57,832 nucleotides of DNA, from NCBI GenBank assembly GCA_016234405.1, contig JACRCC010000086.1, positions 1-57,832 on the forward strand, given 5' to 3'. The notes under the pieces were generated by a model that made no database searches, had not been told where the DNA came from, and saw nothing but the letters and a program-made list of their open reading frames with translations. The stretch is from Deltaproteobacteria bacterium. Lineage in GTDB: Bacteria; Desulfobacterota; GWC2-55-46. The position numbers and the translations under genes are program-made. This document shows, one piece after another, positions 9,086-18,037 of this stretch. The stretch's first letter is position 1. Each line of letters opens with the position of its first letter.

Positions 9086-10801
9086 TCAATGGGACGTTTC
9101 CTCAGCCGCCTTTTTTGCGAGCCTCTCAAGCTCCTTGGGTCTGCCTTCGGCCTCGAACTTCTCTTTCACCCGAAGAGGAGAGAGTTTAAATCTGTTCTCC
9201 ACCCTCTTCCTGTAGGCAAGCGCGTTATACGCGCAGAACGGATACATGTGTCCCGACGGGGCGGTGTAATGGACGACGCACCTCATTACGCGCTCGACGG
9301 AGAAGTTATACGCATCCATGAAGTGCATACCCGCGATGAAGAAGTGGCGAAAATACCGCGTCTTACCCTTCTCGTCGTCAATGAAGACCTTCCTCAAGCT
9401 CCGCTCCTGAAATCCCTCGAGGCTCTCAAGGAACTTCTCGAAGGTCAACCCCTTTGGGGCGCTCTCGCCCTTGTAGTGTTTCTTCAACCTGTAGAGGACC
9501 TTGACCTTTGAGAGCAGACCGAAGGACGAAGGTTTTATCTCCGCGGCGAGGCTCAAGGTGTCCCTGATGAAGCCCTCCATGTCAATGAACTCGCTCACGG
9601 GCTTCACGACCCCGTCTTCCCCGATGTAGAGATACGTCCCCTGCGAGCAGTGCGGGTGGAGCGTTACCGTGAAGGCCTCTTTCCCGTTCATGGCGGTGGC
9701 GAGCCTCGCCAGGGCAGATATGCACCCTAAAGGGAACCAGTCCCTCATGGCGTCTATGTACCCGGTCTGCCTTTCTATGTCAAAGGCGAGGTCGGCGAGC
9801 GTGTATCGCTTTTCGAGCCTGTGGCTCTGGCTGAACCTTCCCACGAACGAGACCGGCTGGAAGGCGACGCCGCTTATCACGTCGTTGTTCTTGACCGCGA
9901 ACCTTACTATGTCTCCGACCTGATGGTCGTTGTATCCTTTTACGAGCGTCGGAACGAGGATGATGCCTATCTTGAGCTTCCTCGCGTTTTCAATAGTCTT
10001 GAGCTTATAATCGAGAAGCGCAACCGAGCGCGTCTTTTTGTAGACGTCGTCGCTGAGACCGTCGAACTGGAGATACAGATTCTCTACGCCCGCTTCCCTC
10101 GCCGCCTGTGCGAACTCCGGGTCCGCCATCTTGATGCCGTTGGTGTTTACCTGTATGTAATCGAAATCCAATTCCCTGGCCCGCCTCACTATTGCAAGAA
10201 AATCCGGCCTTGCCGTAGGCTCGCCGCCCGAGAACTGAACCCTATTGGCCCTCACCGGTTTCTGGTTGGCGAGAACCTCTAACATTTTGCCCACCTCTTC
10301 AAACGACGGCTCGTATAGATACCCGGATGCGTTTGCGTTTGCGAAACAGACCGGACAGGTCAGGTTGCACCTGTTCGTCAAATCCATTATCGGCAGCCCG
10401 CTGTGGGAGAGGTGCATATTGCACAACCCGCACTGGGAAGGGCATACGGAGGCGTTTTTTATCGGAGGGTCAACGATACCCCTGCCGTCGCCTATCCAGA
10501 ACCTCTCGCACTTGAGATACAGCTCCGCGCTGCCGTAGAAGACGTCTTTGAATTCGCCGTCTTTTTCGCAGGTCTTTTTTATCCAGACCAAGCCGTCTTC
10601 GGCGTAGAGCGTTGCCTTGATTATCTCCATGCACTCCGGGCACACGGACTCTATCTCTTTGGGCAGCCCGAAGGATATTGGTTTTTTCGGCGTCCCGGAC
10701 CACGTAGTGCCGGGATCACTGACCATTTCATGGAGCTTTGGGGGAACCGCCCCCTTCGAATGAGAACTTTTCGGGCCCAATACCCGTTCCAAAAGTTTCA
10801 T
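9086..10801 (-). CDS. radical SAM protein of the tetraether synthase (Tes/MJ0619-like) family
   Basis: 571 aa from the ATG preceded by GGGAGGGG. N-terminal CPEC (about 54-57) and CEKDGEF resemble a rubredoxin-like metal site; CPSQCGLC follows near 120. The radical SAM signature CNLTCPVC is at about 145-152, then FSGGEPTARP and VNTNG. The C-terminal CVVHYTAPSG...YPFCAYN holds further Cys. This order of Cys motifs matches archaeal Tes, which joins lipid tails to make tetraethers, and bacterial relatives often labelled pterin dimethyltransferase. The gene lies 27 bp after nuoM2 and before nuoN, so it is probably co-transcribed with complex I. A membrane-lipid role is an inference; the substrate here is unknown. 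Confidence 0.8.
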   Translation of the reverse strand: MKLLERVLGPKSSHSKGAVPPKLHEMVSDPGTTWSGTPKKPISFGLPKEIESVCPECMEIIKATLYAEDGLVWIKKTCEKDGEFKDVFYGSAELYLKCERFWIGDGRGIVDPPIKNASVCPSQCGLCNMHLSHSGLPIMDLTNRCNLTCPVCFANANASGYLYEPSFEEVGKMLEVLANQKPVRANRVQFSGGEPTARPDFLAIVRRARELDFDYIQVNTNGIKMADPEFAQAAREAGVENLYLQFDGLSDDVYKKTRSVALLDYKLKTIENARKLKIGIILVPTLVKGYNDHQVGDIVRFAVKNNDVISGVAFQPVSFVGRFSQSHRLEKRYTLADLAFDIERQTGYIDAMRDWFPLGCISALARLATAMNGKEAFTVTLHPHCSQGTYLYIGEDGVVKPVSEFIDMEGFIRDTLSLAAEIKPSSFGLLSKVKVLYRLKKHYKGESAPKGLTFEKFLESLEGFQERSLRKVFIDDEKGKTRYFRHFFIAGMHFMDAYNFSVERVMRCVVHYTAPSGHMYPFCAYNALAYRKRVENRFKLSPLRVKEKFEAEGRPKELERLAKKAAEETSH

Positions 10802-10828
10802 AACGACCCCTCCCATGATTGTGATTGG

Positions 10829-12376
10829 TTATCTAATCATAACGGCGCTGACGGAGCCTCCCTTGCTTACGGATGTCTTGTGCTCCACGGTCTTAACGAG
10901 TTTATTCAACGATGCGTCCATTACCCTGAGAAACGGCGCGGGATAAAGCCCTATCCAGAATATCAATATCACGAAGGCGAGCGCGGTGAGCTTCTCCCTT
11001 ACGCATAAGTCTTTTAACGGTTCATGCCCGCTGTACGAGAATTCGCCTAAAAAGACCCTCTGATACATCCACAGGAGATACACTGCCCCGAGGAGAACCC
11101 CGACCACGGCGAAGACCGCGTAAAGATAGTAGGCCTTGAACGCGCCGATGAGTATAAAAAGTTCTCCTATGAACCCGTTCGTTACCGGCAGACCCATTGA
11201 AGACAAAACGGTTATAAGGAAGCATACGCCGTAAAACGGCATAATTTTCAACAATCCCGAATACGACCCAATCACCCTGTCGTGCGTCCTCTCGTAAATC
11301 ATGCCGACGAAGAGGAAGAGCGCTCCGGTGGAGATGCCGTGGTTTATCATCTGCAGCACGCCGCCCTTTAGCCCCTCCGCGTTCAAGGCGAATATGCCGA
11401 GCATCACGAACCCCATGTGGCTGACGGACGAATATGCGACGACCTTTTTCATGTCCTTTTGCGCCAGAGTAACGAGCGCGCCGTAGATGACGGCGAATAT
11501 CGAGACCGCTGTCATGACCGGAGCCAACGTCGCGCTGGCGTCGGGCAGGAGCGGCAGCGAAAATCTCAGGAACCCGTAAGTCCCAAGTTTCAAGAGCACG
11601 GCGGCCAACACGATGCTGCCTGCCGTGGGCGCCTCGGTGTGCGCGTCGGGGAGCCACGTGTGCAGGGGAAAAAGCGGCACCTTGACGGCAAAACCGAGGA
11701 AGAACGCTATGAATATCCAAAACTGCGCGTCGGCGGGCAGGGCGTAATTGAGAAGCACGGTCGAGTCAAAGGTGTAAACCCCGGTCGCCTTTCCGTGATA
11801 GAAATAGAGCGCAATGACCCCGAGGAGCATGAATAGGCTCCCCAAAAAGGTGAAGAGAAAGAACTTTATCGCGGAATAGAGCCTTCGATTGCCGCCCCAT
11901 ATACCGATGATAAAGACCATCGGAATGAGCACGGCCTCCCAAAAGACGTAGAAAAGGAACATGTCCACGGCCATAAAGACGCCGAGCGAGAAGGTCTCGG
12001 TCAGAAGGAGCATGGCCATGTAGCCCCTGAGCTTGAACCTTATGTCCGCCCAGGAGGCCAAGACGCAAACCACGGCGGTAAAGGTGGTGAGGAGCACTAA
12101 AAGAAGGCTTATCCCGTCAACCCCGAGGAAATAACCGATTCCGAGCCTCTCGCTCCAGACCGCCCTCTCGACCCATTGGAGGTCGGGATTATTATAATCG
12201 AAAGTCAAAGGGAGATAAAGAGAAATTACGCAGACGGCAAGCGAAAAACCGAGCGCGAGCCATCTTACGAAATCATCGTCGTCCTTACCTGCGGCGAAGA
12301 TTATCACGAGCGCCCCGACGGCGGGAAGAAATATGATTATGGAAAGCACCGGGAGGCTGGCGAGAAGATCCATCAT
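10829..12376 (-). CDS. nuoM: NADH-quinone oxidoreductase subunit M, second copy
   Basis: Complex I antiporter-like subunit of 515 aa. TM5 carries YVFWEAVLIPM with the conserved Glu; TM7-8 carry FAVKVPLFPLHTWLPDAHTE and VLLKLGTYGFLRF with the conserved Lys pair. It is clearly homologous to the neighbouring nuoM1 but diverged, so it is an old duplication. Its ATG shares a base with the nuoM1 stop codon (TGATG). Two consecutive NuoM genes are the hallmark of the so-called 2M complex I known from Nitrospira and some other bacteria. Confidence 0.93.
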   Translation of the reverse strand: MMDLLASLPVLSIIIFLPAVGALVIIFAAGKDDDDFVRWLALGFSLAVCVISLYLPLTFDYNNPDLQWVERAVWSERLGIGYFLGVDGISLLLVLLTTFTAVVCVLASWADIRFKLRGYMAMLLLTETFSLGVFMAVDMFLFYVFWEAVLIPMVFIIGIWGGNRRLYSAIKFFLFTFLGSLFMLLGVIALYFYHGKATGVYTFDSTVLLNYALPADAQFWIFIAFFLGFAVKVPLFPLHTWLPDAHTEAPTAGSIVLAAVLLKLGTYGFLRFSLPLLPDASATLAPVMTAVSIFAVIYGALVTLAQKDMKKVVAYSSVSHMGFVMLGIFALNAEGLKGGVLQMINHGISTGALFLFVGMIYERTHDRVIGSYSGLLKIMPFYGVCFLITVLSSMGLPVTNGFIGELFILIGAFKAYYLYAVFAVVGVLLGAVYLLWMYQRVFLGEFSYSGHEPLKDLCVREKLTALAFVILIFWIGLYPAPFLRVMDASLNKLVKTVEHKTSVSKGGSVSAVMIR

Positions 12377-13971
12377 CAGCGGGTTTCTCCTTTGAGGGGA
12401 ATAGGCTGTGGAAGGCGGTTAGCGGTAAAATCTTTTACTTCCCGCTTCCCGCTTCCCGCTCCCGGCATCCCATCCTTTCCACTCACGACCTCCACTATAT
12501 GCGCGGTGCTCGAAGCCGTATACCTCATAAAGTGTCCCGGAAAGACGCCTATCCAAAATATGAAAACGGCTATCGAAAGGAGTATCAGCGCCTCCCTTGC
12601 GTTAACGTCCTTCAATGCCCGGTTCTCCTGCCTTGTCAGATGGCCGAATATAACCCTCTGACACATGCCGAGCATATAGATGGGACCGGCCACGATGCCG
12701 ATGACGGCCACGGCGCCAGGCACAATGCCGTATTTGAAAACGCCTATCAGCACAAACAACTCTCCGACAAAACCGTTTGTGCCGGGCAGGGCTATCGAGG
12801 AAAGCGCTATGATTATCGTGAAGGCCGCGAACGCCGGCATCACCTTCGAGAGGCCGCCGAATTCGTCCATCTCTCTTGTATGACGCCTCTCGTATATCAT
12901 GCCTATGACGAGAAATAACCCGCCGGTGGAGATGCCGTGGTTTATCATCTGTATCACCCCGCCGTCGAGGCCATGTTGGTTCATGGCGAAGATGCCGGCC
13001 ATGACCACCCCAAGATGGCTCACGCTAGAATAGGCCACTAACTTCTTTATGTCTTTTTGCGCCATGGCGAGCATCCCCCCGTATACTATGCCTATCACCG
13101 AAATGGTTATGACAAAGGGCGCCCACGCGCGCGAGGCATCGGGGAGGAGCGGGAGACTGAACCTCACAAAACCGTAAGTCCCCATCTTCAGGAGCACCCC
13201 CGCGAGGATGACGGAGCCTGCGGTAGGCGCCTCGACGTGCGCGTCCGGGAGCCACGTATGAAACGGAAAGAGCGGGACCTTTATTGCAAAACCCAAAAAG
13301 AACGCAAGGAAGACCCACCACTGGAGGTTGTAGGGGTAGCCTACCTCGTAGAGTTTGAGGATGTTAAACGTGTATTCCCCGGTTATGCCGCCGTGCGCGT
13401 AGTAGAGCGCGATTATGCCGGCGAGCATAAAAACGCTTCCGAAAAGCGTATAGATGAAAAACTTGATGTTGGCGTAGAGTTTTCTCTTGCCCCCCCAAAT
13501 GCCTATGAGGAAATACATGGGCACGAGGCCTATCTCCCAGAAAAGGAAAAAGAGCGCCATGTCGAGGGTGACGAAGACGCCCACCATCCCGGCCTCGAGT
13601 ATCAGGATGAAGACCATATACTCCTTCACCCTCTCCTCTACAGCCGACCATGAGCAGACTATGCTGATTGCGGCGATGAAGGTGGTAAGGAGGACAAGGA
13701 GGAGGCTTATGCCGTCAATGCCGAGATGATACTGCGCGCCGATGCCCGGTATCCACTCCGCCTTCTCGACAAACTGCATCTCATGGGTCGTCACATCGAA
13801 GCCGAGCAAAAGCGAGAGGGAAACGACGAAGTTGATGACGCCCACGCCGAAGGCGGTTGACCTTATCCCGTCTTTATTCTCCGATGACAAGAGCATGAGC
13901 GCCCCGGCCCCGATAAGCGGGATGATTATAAGGAGCGTCAATATGGGTATGTTTGTTATGTTTGCGTTCAT
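12376..13971 (-). CDS. nuoM: NADH-quinone oxidoreductase subunit M, first copy
   Basis: 531-aa antiporter-like subunit of complex I. FFLFWEIGLVPM (TM5 Glu), FAIKVPLFPFHTWLPDAHVE and VLLKMGTYGFVRF (TM7/TM8 Lys) are intact, as is NHGISTGGLFL. The last roughly 27 residues (starting near GKDGMPGAGSGKREVK) are read from a family B repeat and have no counterpart in nuoM2, so the repeat has lengthened the C-terminus. Despite that, the stop codon still overlaps the start of nuoM2. Confidence 0.93.
   Translation of the reverse strand: MNANITNIPILTLLIIIPLIGAGALMLLSSENKDGIRSTAFGVGVINFVVSLSLLLGFDVTTHEMQFVEKAEWIPGIGAQYHLGIDGISLLLVLLTTFIAAISIVCSWSAVEERVKEYMVFILILEAGMVGVFVTLDMALFFLFWEIGLVPMYFLIGIWGGKRKLYANIKFFIYTLFGSVFMLAGIIALYYAHGGITGEYTFNILKLYEVGYPYNLQWWVFLAFFLGFAIKVPLFPFHTWLPDAHVEAPTAGSVILAGVLLKMGTYGFVRFSLPLLPDASRAWAPFVITISVIGIVYGGMLAMAQKDIKKLVAYSSVSHLGVVMAGIFAMNQHGLDGGVIQMINHGISTGGLFLVIGMIYERRHTREMDEFGGLSKVMPAFAAFTIIIALSSIALPGTNGFVGELFVLIGVFKYGIVPGAVAVIGIVAGPIYMLGMCQRVIFGHLTRQENRALKDVNAREALILLSIAVFIFWIGVFPGHFMRYTASSTAHIVEVVSGKDGMPGAGSGKREVKDFTANRLPQPIPLKGETR
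12411..12478. repeat. palindromic repeat family B, copy 2, inside nuoM1
   Basis: A diverged B element with core GCGGTAAAATCTTTTACTTCCCGC and a pyrimidine arm of TTCCCGC units ending CATCCCATCC. It is within the reading frame of nuoM1 and encodes the end of that protein. The core matches copy 5 at 53007 (GGTAAAATCTTTTACT). Confidence 0.65.
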
Positions 13972-13984
13972 TTGTTATCCGTTA

Positions 13985-14081
13985 ACGGCCGTAAGCGTGA
14001 TGCGTCGAACGTCGAAAGGAAAAACCTGTATCTTACGGGGTTTGTCTTTCATCACGCATCACGGTCACGCATCACGGCCGT
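13985..14081. repeat. palindromic repeat family A, copy 2
   Basis: ACGGCCGTAAGCGTGATGCG on the left and GCATCACGGCCGT on the right, with a further CATCACGG unit. It covers the gap between the nuoL-like gene and nuoM1. The right end contains the stop codon of the nuoL-like gene (CGG CCG TGA). Confidence 0.8.
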
Positions 14082-15910
14082 ATTCCGAGCAGTATCCCCC
14101 CGATGATTACGACAAGTCCCAAGACCATTATCAAGGCGTAATTCTGTATCTGTCCGGTCTGAAGCCTCCTCCACGCTCCGGCGTTCACGGACACGAGCGT
14201 CGCCGCTGAATTGACCAGCCCGTCCACCACGTAGACGTCGAACTTGTGGGCCACCCATGCCGCGAACCGTGTCAGCCAGCCGGCCAAGTTGACGAGCGCG
14301 TCTATAATGCCGATGTCGAAAGACAGAGAGACCGACGCCAACCGTTTGGCCGGCCCGAGCGCCATGGTAGTGTGAAGCTCGCCGACAAAGGCGTCCACCG
14401 TTGCCACGGGCCGCTCGGCAAATTTAAGGAAGAGCCGGGCGCCCTTTCTGTAGAACCAGTCCGTATCCAAGCTTCTCGACGGCTCAGGGTGGATGCGCTT
14501 GAGAAGGAGGAAGAAACCGAGCGCCGTAAAGAGCAGTATCCCAAGCGCGGTTACAACGTGCTGCGCCGTGTAAGGGGCGTAATCCACAGGGAAAGGCAGC
14601 ACGCTGTAGAGGGCGCCGGGCCAGACGCCTATGGCAATGCAAAGGAAGGCCGCTATGCCCATGCCAACGAGCATGTTGAGGGGCGGCTCTTTGGTCCTTA
14701 TGCCGGAGTCCTCACCGAAAAACATATAATAAGGCAGTTTTAGCCCCAATGAAATAAACGTGCCTGACGAGGCACTCGTCAGGAGGAGGACTGCCCATCC
14801 TATATGAGACTCCTCTGCCGCGGAAATTACCATAGATTTGCTGACGAATCCGCTGAAGAGCGGGAACGCGGATATGGAAAATGCCCCCACCATATAAAGT
14901 ATCATGGTAATCGGCATGGTCTTGTATATGCCGCCGAGATCGGTGAGCTTCCTCTTGCCGGTCATCTGCATAACGGCCCCCACGCCCATAAAGAGCAGAC
15001 CCTTGTAAAGGATATGGGCGAAGGCATGGGCAGTTGAGCCGTTCAAGGCCAACTCGGTCCCTATCCCTATCCCGGCGACCATATACCCGACCTGACTGAT
15101 GATGTGGTATGCCAAGAGTCTCCTTCCGTCATTTTCGAGCGTAGCGTAGACGACCCCGTAGACGGCCATGATGACGCCCATCCATATAAGGAGTTCGGTC
15201 CCTGCAAAACCCCTTATGAGCACGTAAACCGCGGTCTTCGTGGTGAACGCGCACATGAAGACCGCGCCCATGATCGTCGCCTCCGGGTATGCGTCTGCCA
15301 GCCATGCGCTAAACGGAGGCACGGCCGCGTTTATCAAAAATCCCGCGAGTATCATGTAGAAGGCCGGGCCGCCGGTCTTTATGGCGTTAAACTCAATGGA
15401 GCCTGTGTTTGCGTAATATAAAATAATGCCGCCTAAAAGACAAACGCCGCCGAAGATATGAACCAATATATACCTGTAGCCCGCCTCGTCGGACGCCTTG
15501 TCCCCCTTGAACCAAATAAGGAATAACGAGGCAAACGCCATCAGCTCCCAGAATATAAAGAGCGTGATGAAGTCCCCGGCGAACACCGCGCCCATCGAGC
15601 CGCCGACGTATAGGAGCGCGGCTATGTACTCCCCGTCCCTCTTGACGTGCATCCCGTAGATGACGCCGATAAAGGCCATGATTGCGAAGATGTAGCCGAA
15701 TACGAGGGAGAGCCTGTCCACCCTTCCGAAGACGAGTTTCTGATTCAGAAGATGCACCACGCCGTGCGTCCCCGGCGCCGCGGACACTATGGCCGCAAAG
15801 GCCAGCACCGGAAGGATGAGCAGGTACGTCTGCTTAATCCTTCCCTTCAGGAACGGAACGAGCGCGGCCCCGATTATCAGTATGGCCCCCGGATGTGCCC
15901 ATTCAATCAT
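14072..15910 (-). CDS. MrpD/NuoL hybrid proton-translocating subunit of complex I
   Basis: 612-aa polytopic protein of the NuoL/M/N-MrpD superfamily. The body resembles MrpD-type antiporter subunits (FIFWELMAFASLFL with the TM5 Glu; SAWLADAYPEATIMGAVF; FTTKTAVYVLIRG; SGFVSKSMVIS). The last 60 residues look like the NuoL end: KFDVYVVDGLVNSAATL followed by RRLQTGQIQNYAL and a final membrane helix. No other NuoL is present, so it probably fills the distal NuoL place. The TM7 Lys seen as K in AIKVPLFPF of NuoM is Asn here (LINAAVPPF), while a later Lys (TTK) remains. It overlaps the upstream 81-aa gene by eight bases. The last residues and stop come from a repeat. Confidence 0.85.
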   Translation of the reverse strand: MIEWAHPGAILIIGAALVPFLKGRIKQTYLLILPVLAFAAIVSAAPGTHGVVHLLNQKLVFGRVDRLSLVFGYIFAIMAFIGVIYGMHVKRDGEYIAALLYVGGSMGAVFAGDFITLFIFWELMAFASLFLIWFKGDKASDEAGYRYILVHIFGGVCLLGGIILYYANTGSIEFNAIKTGGPAFYMILAGFLINAAVPPFSAWLADAYPEATIMGAVFMCAFTTKTAVYVLIRGFAGTELLIWMGVIMAVYGVVYATLENDGRRLLAYHIISQVGYMVAGIGIGTELALNGSTAHAFAHILYKGLLFMGVGAVMQMTGKRKLTDLGGIYKTMPITMILYMVGAFSISAFPLFSGFVSKSMVISAAEESHIGWAVLLLTSASSGTFISLGLKLPYYMFFGEDSGIRTKEPPLNMLVGMGIAAFLCIAIGVWPGALYSVLPFPVDYAPYTAQHVVTALGILLFTALGFFLLLKRIHPEPSRSLDTDWFYRKGARLFLKFAERPVATVDAFVGELHTTMALGPAKRLASVSLSFDIGIIDALVNLAGWLTRFAAWVAHKFDVYVVDGLVNSAATLVSVNAGAWRRLQTGQIQNYALIMVLGLVVIIGGILLGIRP

Positions 15911-16148
15911 AATAGTCCTCTTTCTTCATAAGCCATGCGTGCCCTATGGCCTTGGAGACTATAATTATTACGATGCAGGATATAAAGCCGTATACGGCGC
16001 CGTACCCCGGCAGGTTATCCCAAAAAAACGCGCCGTGGTGGCGGTGGACGAAAAAGTCAGCGCCAAAGACCAAGACAAGCGCGGCGTAGGACGCCTTCTT
16101 GACGAACCCTCTGTTTTTTGCGTCCGCCAACCAGTCAATTATCTTCAC
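15903..16148 (-). CDS. 81-aa two-helix membrane protein in the nuo operon
   Basis: Small integral membrane protein. After an amphipathic N-terminus (MKIIDWLADAKNRGF) come two hydrophobic stretches at about 20-36 and 50-70, a His-containing loop (HRHHGAFFW) and a short acidic tail (KKEDYYD). It overlaps the MrpD-like gene by four bases (ATGA) and the nuoL-like gene by eight, so it is tightly coupled to both. I know of similar small proteins encoded between MrpD-like antiporter subunits, without an assigned role. An assembly or linker subunit for the extra antiporter module is a plausible guess. Confidence 0.7.
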   Translation of the reverse strand: MKIIDWLADAKNRGFVKKASYAALVLVFGADFFVHRHHGAFFWDNLPGYGAVYGFISCIVIIIVSKAIGHAWLMKKEDYYD

Positions 16149-17638
16149 AGTATCCCCCTTATGAAACTTAAAAGGACGTCGGGATAAAAACCGAGCGCAA
16201 GAGAACCTATTGCGCTGATAACGAGCGGAACGGCTATATATGGGTTCTCCTTTATGTCTTCATGGTGGGCGTCGTGGTGAAGCTCGTCTCCGTGTCCGTG
16301 ATGTCCTCTTGCCTCTTGAGACTCTCTGAAAAACGCCGTATACACGATGGGCAGGAAATAAGCGGCGTTTAGTACCGTGGACGCAAGCAATACTAAAAGT
16401 ATCACCATCGAGCCTGCCTCCATGGTCCCTACTGCGATATACCACTTGGTCGCAAACCCTCCGGCCGGAGGCGCGCCTATCATGCCAAGCACCGCTATCG
16501 AAAAGGCAACCATGGTCCACGGGAGCTTTCTGCCGATGCCCGACATCTCGCTGATATTGGACTTGTGGGCAACGGCATAAATTGACCCCGCGCAGAAAAA
16601 GAGCGTTATCTTGGCGAATGCGTGGTTGGTGATGTGTATAACCCCTCCGGTTATGCCGGAGGGCGTCAAAAGGGCGGCCCCGAGCACGATATATGAGAGC
16701 TGGCTTATCGTCGAATACGCGAGCCTTGCCTTCAGGTTGTCCTTGGTGAGCGCTATCACGGATGCCGTTATAATGGTAAAGGAGACGACGTAGGCGGTCA
16801 CCATGCCCAGACCGAGGGCCTTTAACGTCCCCGTGCCGAAGACGTAGAGTATCACCCGCAAGATGGAAAATACGCCCACCTTCACCACGGCCACGGCATG
16901 GAGAAGGGCTGATACGGGCGTAGGCGCGACCATTGCCGAGGGGAGCCAATTGTGCAAAGGCATTATGGCCGCCTTTGCGAAACCGGCGATAAAGAGCGCG
17001 TAAACCACCGTAAGCAGCACCGGATCTCCGCCGTGTAATATCCCTGTCCTTGAAAATTCCAGCGTCCCGGCGATGACATAAGTGAGGACCACGGCCGGGA
17101 GGAGAAACAACTTAGACGTGCCGAGCAGATACGTGATGTACTTCTTGCCTCCCGCGTATGCCTCAGGGGTGTCCTTGTGGCTGACGAGCGGGTAGGTTAT
17201 CATCGTGATCAACTCGTAAAAAAGATAGAGGGCCAACAGATTGCCTGCGAACGCCGCGCCCATAGTGGCCGAGACCGCGCCCGCAAAACACGCGAAGTAC
17301 CGCGTCTGCGCGTGCTCATTAAGGGAGCGCATATAGCCGATGGAGTATATCGTCGTGAGTATCCACAGAAAAGAAGCGGTCAGGGCGAACATGAGGCCGA
17401 GGGCGTCCACCCTTAAGGTCATGCTCAGCCCAGGGGCAAAGCTCATAAGGACGATCTCGAGGGTATTGCCCGCAAGGACGTCGGGCGCCATGGACAAGAC
17501 GATGAAGAAGTTCACCGCGCCGGCTAAGATGGACCAGAACTCGCGGGTGTTGGGTCTCTTGCGCGAAAGCAGTATAAGGACGGCCGCAGCCGCGGCAACG
17601 CCCAACACTATCAACGGTTTAAGTGAATGTATTACCAT
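16145..17638 (-). CDS. MrpD/NuoM-like antiporter subunit
   Basis: 497 aa with about 14 transmembrane segments. LYLFYELITMITYPLV carries the TM5 Glu; FAKAAIMPLHNWLPSAMVAPTPVSALLH resembles NuoL and MrpA/D (Lys kept); VVKVGVFSILRV and NHAFAKITLFFCAG follow. A His/Asp-rich loop (GHHGHGDELHHDAHHED) near residue 455 sits between the last helices and is predicted cytoplasmic or periplasmic. That His cluster is unusual and might bind metal. It lies between nuoK and the 81-aa gene. A supernumerary pump of the complex is the simplest reading. Confidence 0.86.
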   Translation of the reverse strand: MVIHSLKPLIVLGVAAAAAVLILLSRKRPNTREFWSILAGAVNFFIVLSMAPDVLAGNTLEIVLMSFAPGLSMTLRVDALGLMFALTASFLWILTTIYSIGYMRSLNEHAQTRYFACFAGAVSATMGAAFAGNLLALYLFYELITMITYPLVSHKDTPEAYAGGKKYITYLLGTSKLFLLPAVVLTYVIAGTLEFSRTGILHGGDPVLLTVVYALFIAGFAKAAIMPLHNWLPSAMVAPTPVSALLHAVAVVKVGVFSILRVILYVFGTGTLKALGLGMVTAYVVSFTIITASVIALTKDNLKARLAYSTISQLSYIVLGAALLTPSGITGGVIHITNHAFAKITLFFCAGSIYAVAHKSNISEMSGIGRKLPWTMVAFSIAVLGMIGAPPAGGFATKWYIAVGTMEAGSMVILLVLLASTVLNAAYFLPIVYTAFFRESQEARGHHGHGDELHHDAHHEDIKENPYIAVPLVISAIGSLALGFYPDVLLSFIRGIL

Positions 17639-17650
17639 TATTCCGCTCCG

Positions 17651-17950
17651 TTATCCCTTCATCTCGTCGAGTTCGTCAACGTTGACGGCCTTTCTCGTCC
17701 TGTAGACCGCAACGAGTATGGCAAGCCCTATGGCCACCTCGGCTGCGGCCACCGTGATGCTCAATATTACGAAGACCGTGCCGTTTAACGACTGCAGATA
17801 GTAAGAAAACGCCGCAAGGCTGATGTTCACGGAATTGAATATCAACTCAAGCGACATGAGCACCACTATGACGTTGCGGCGCACGAGCACGCCCGCGACC
17901 CCGATGCCGAAGAGTATGAAGCTCAATATGAGGTAGTGCGTTAGAGTCAT
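17651..17950 (-). CDS. nuoK: NADH-quinone oxidoreductase subunit K
   Basis: 99-aa three-helix subunit of the complex I membrane arm. It has the expected pattern: LTHYLILSFILFGIGVAGV, then MSLELIFNSVNISLAAF with the conserved TM2 Glu, then TVAAAEVAIGLAILVAVYR with the TM3 Glu. Both Glu residues belong to the proton path near subunits J and A. The length is standard and the start follows a family A repeat. Confidence 0.95.
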   Translation of the reverse strand: MTLTHYLILSFILFGIGVAGVLVRRNVIVVLMSLELIFNSVNISLAAFSYYLQSLNGTVFVILSITVAAAEVAIGLAILVAVYRTRKAVNVDELDEMKG

Positions 17951-17953
17951 AAA

Positions 17954-18037
17954 GACCGTGTAAATACCGTGACCGTGATAAGACCGTGAACCGTGTGCCT
18001 TTAACGGACACGGTCACGGGTAACGGTCACGGCCGTT
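17954..18037. repeat. palindromic repeat family A, copy 3
   Basis: GACCGTGTAAATACCGTGACC and AGACCGTGAACCGTGT on the left pair with ACACGGTCACGGG and AACGGTCACGGCCGTT on the right. Each arm is a chain of CCGTGA units. It spans the nuoJ end and the nuoJ-nuoK gap. The nuoJ stop (CGG CCG TGA) is inside it. Confidence 0.85.

Noticed and set aside
7670-16949. Long frames antisense or out of frame to the nuo genes
   Set aside because: They are Arg/Gly/His-rich shadows expected from GC-rich coding DNA opposite or beside real membrane protein genes.
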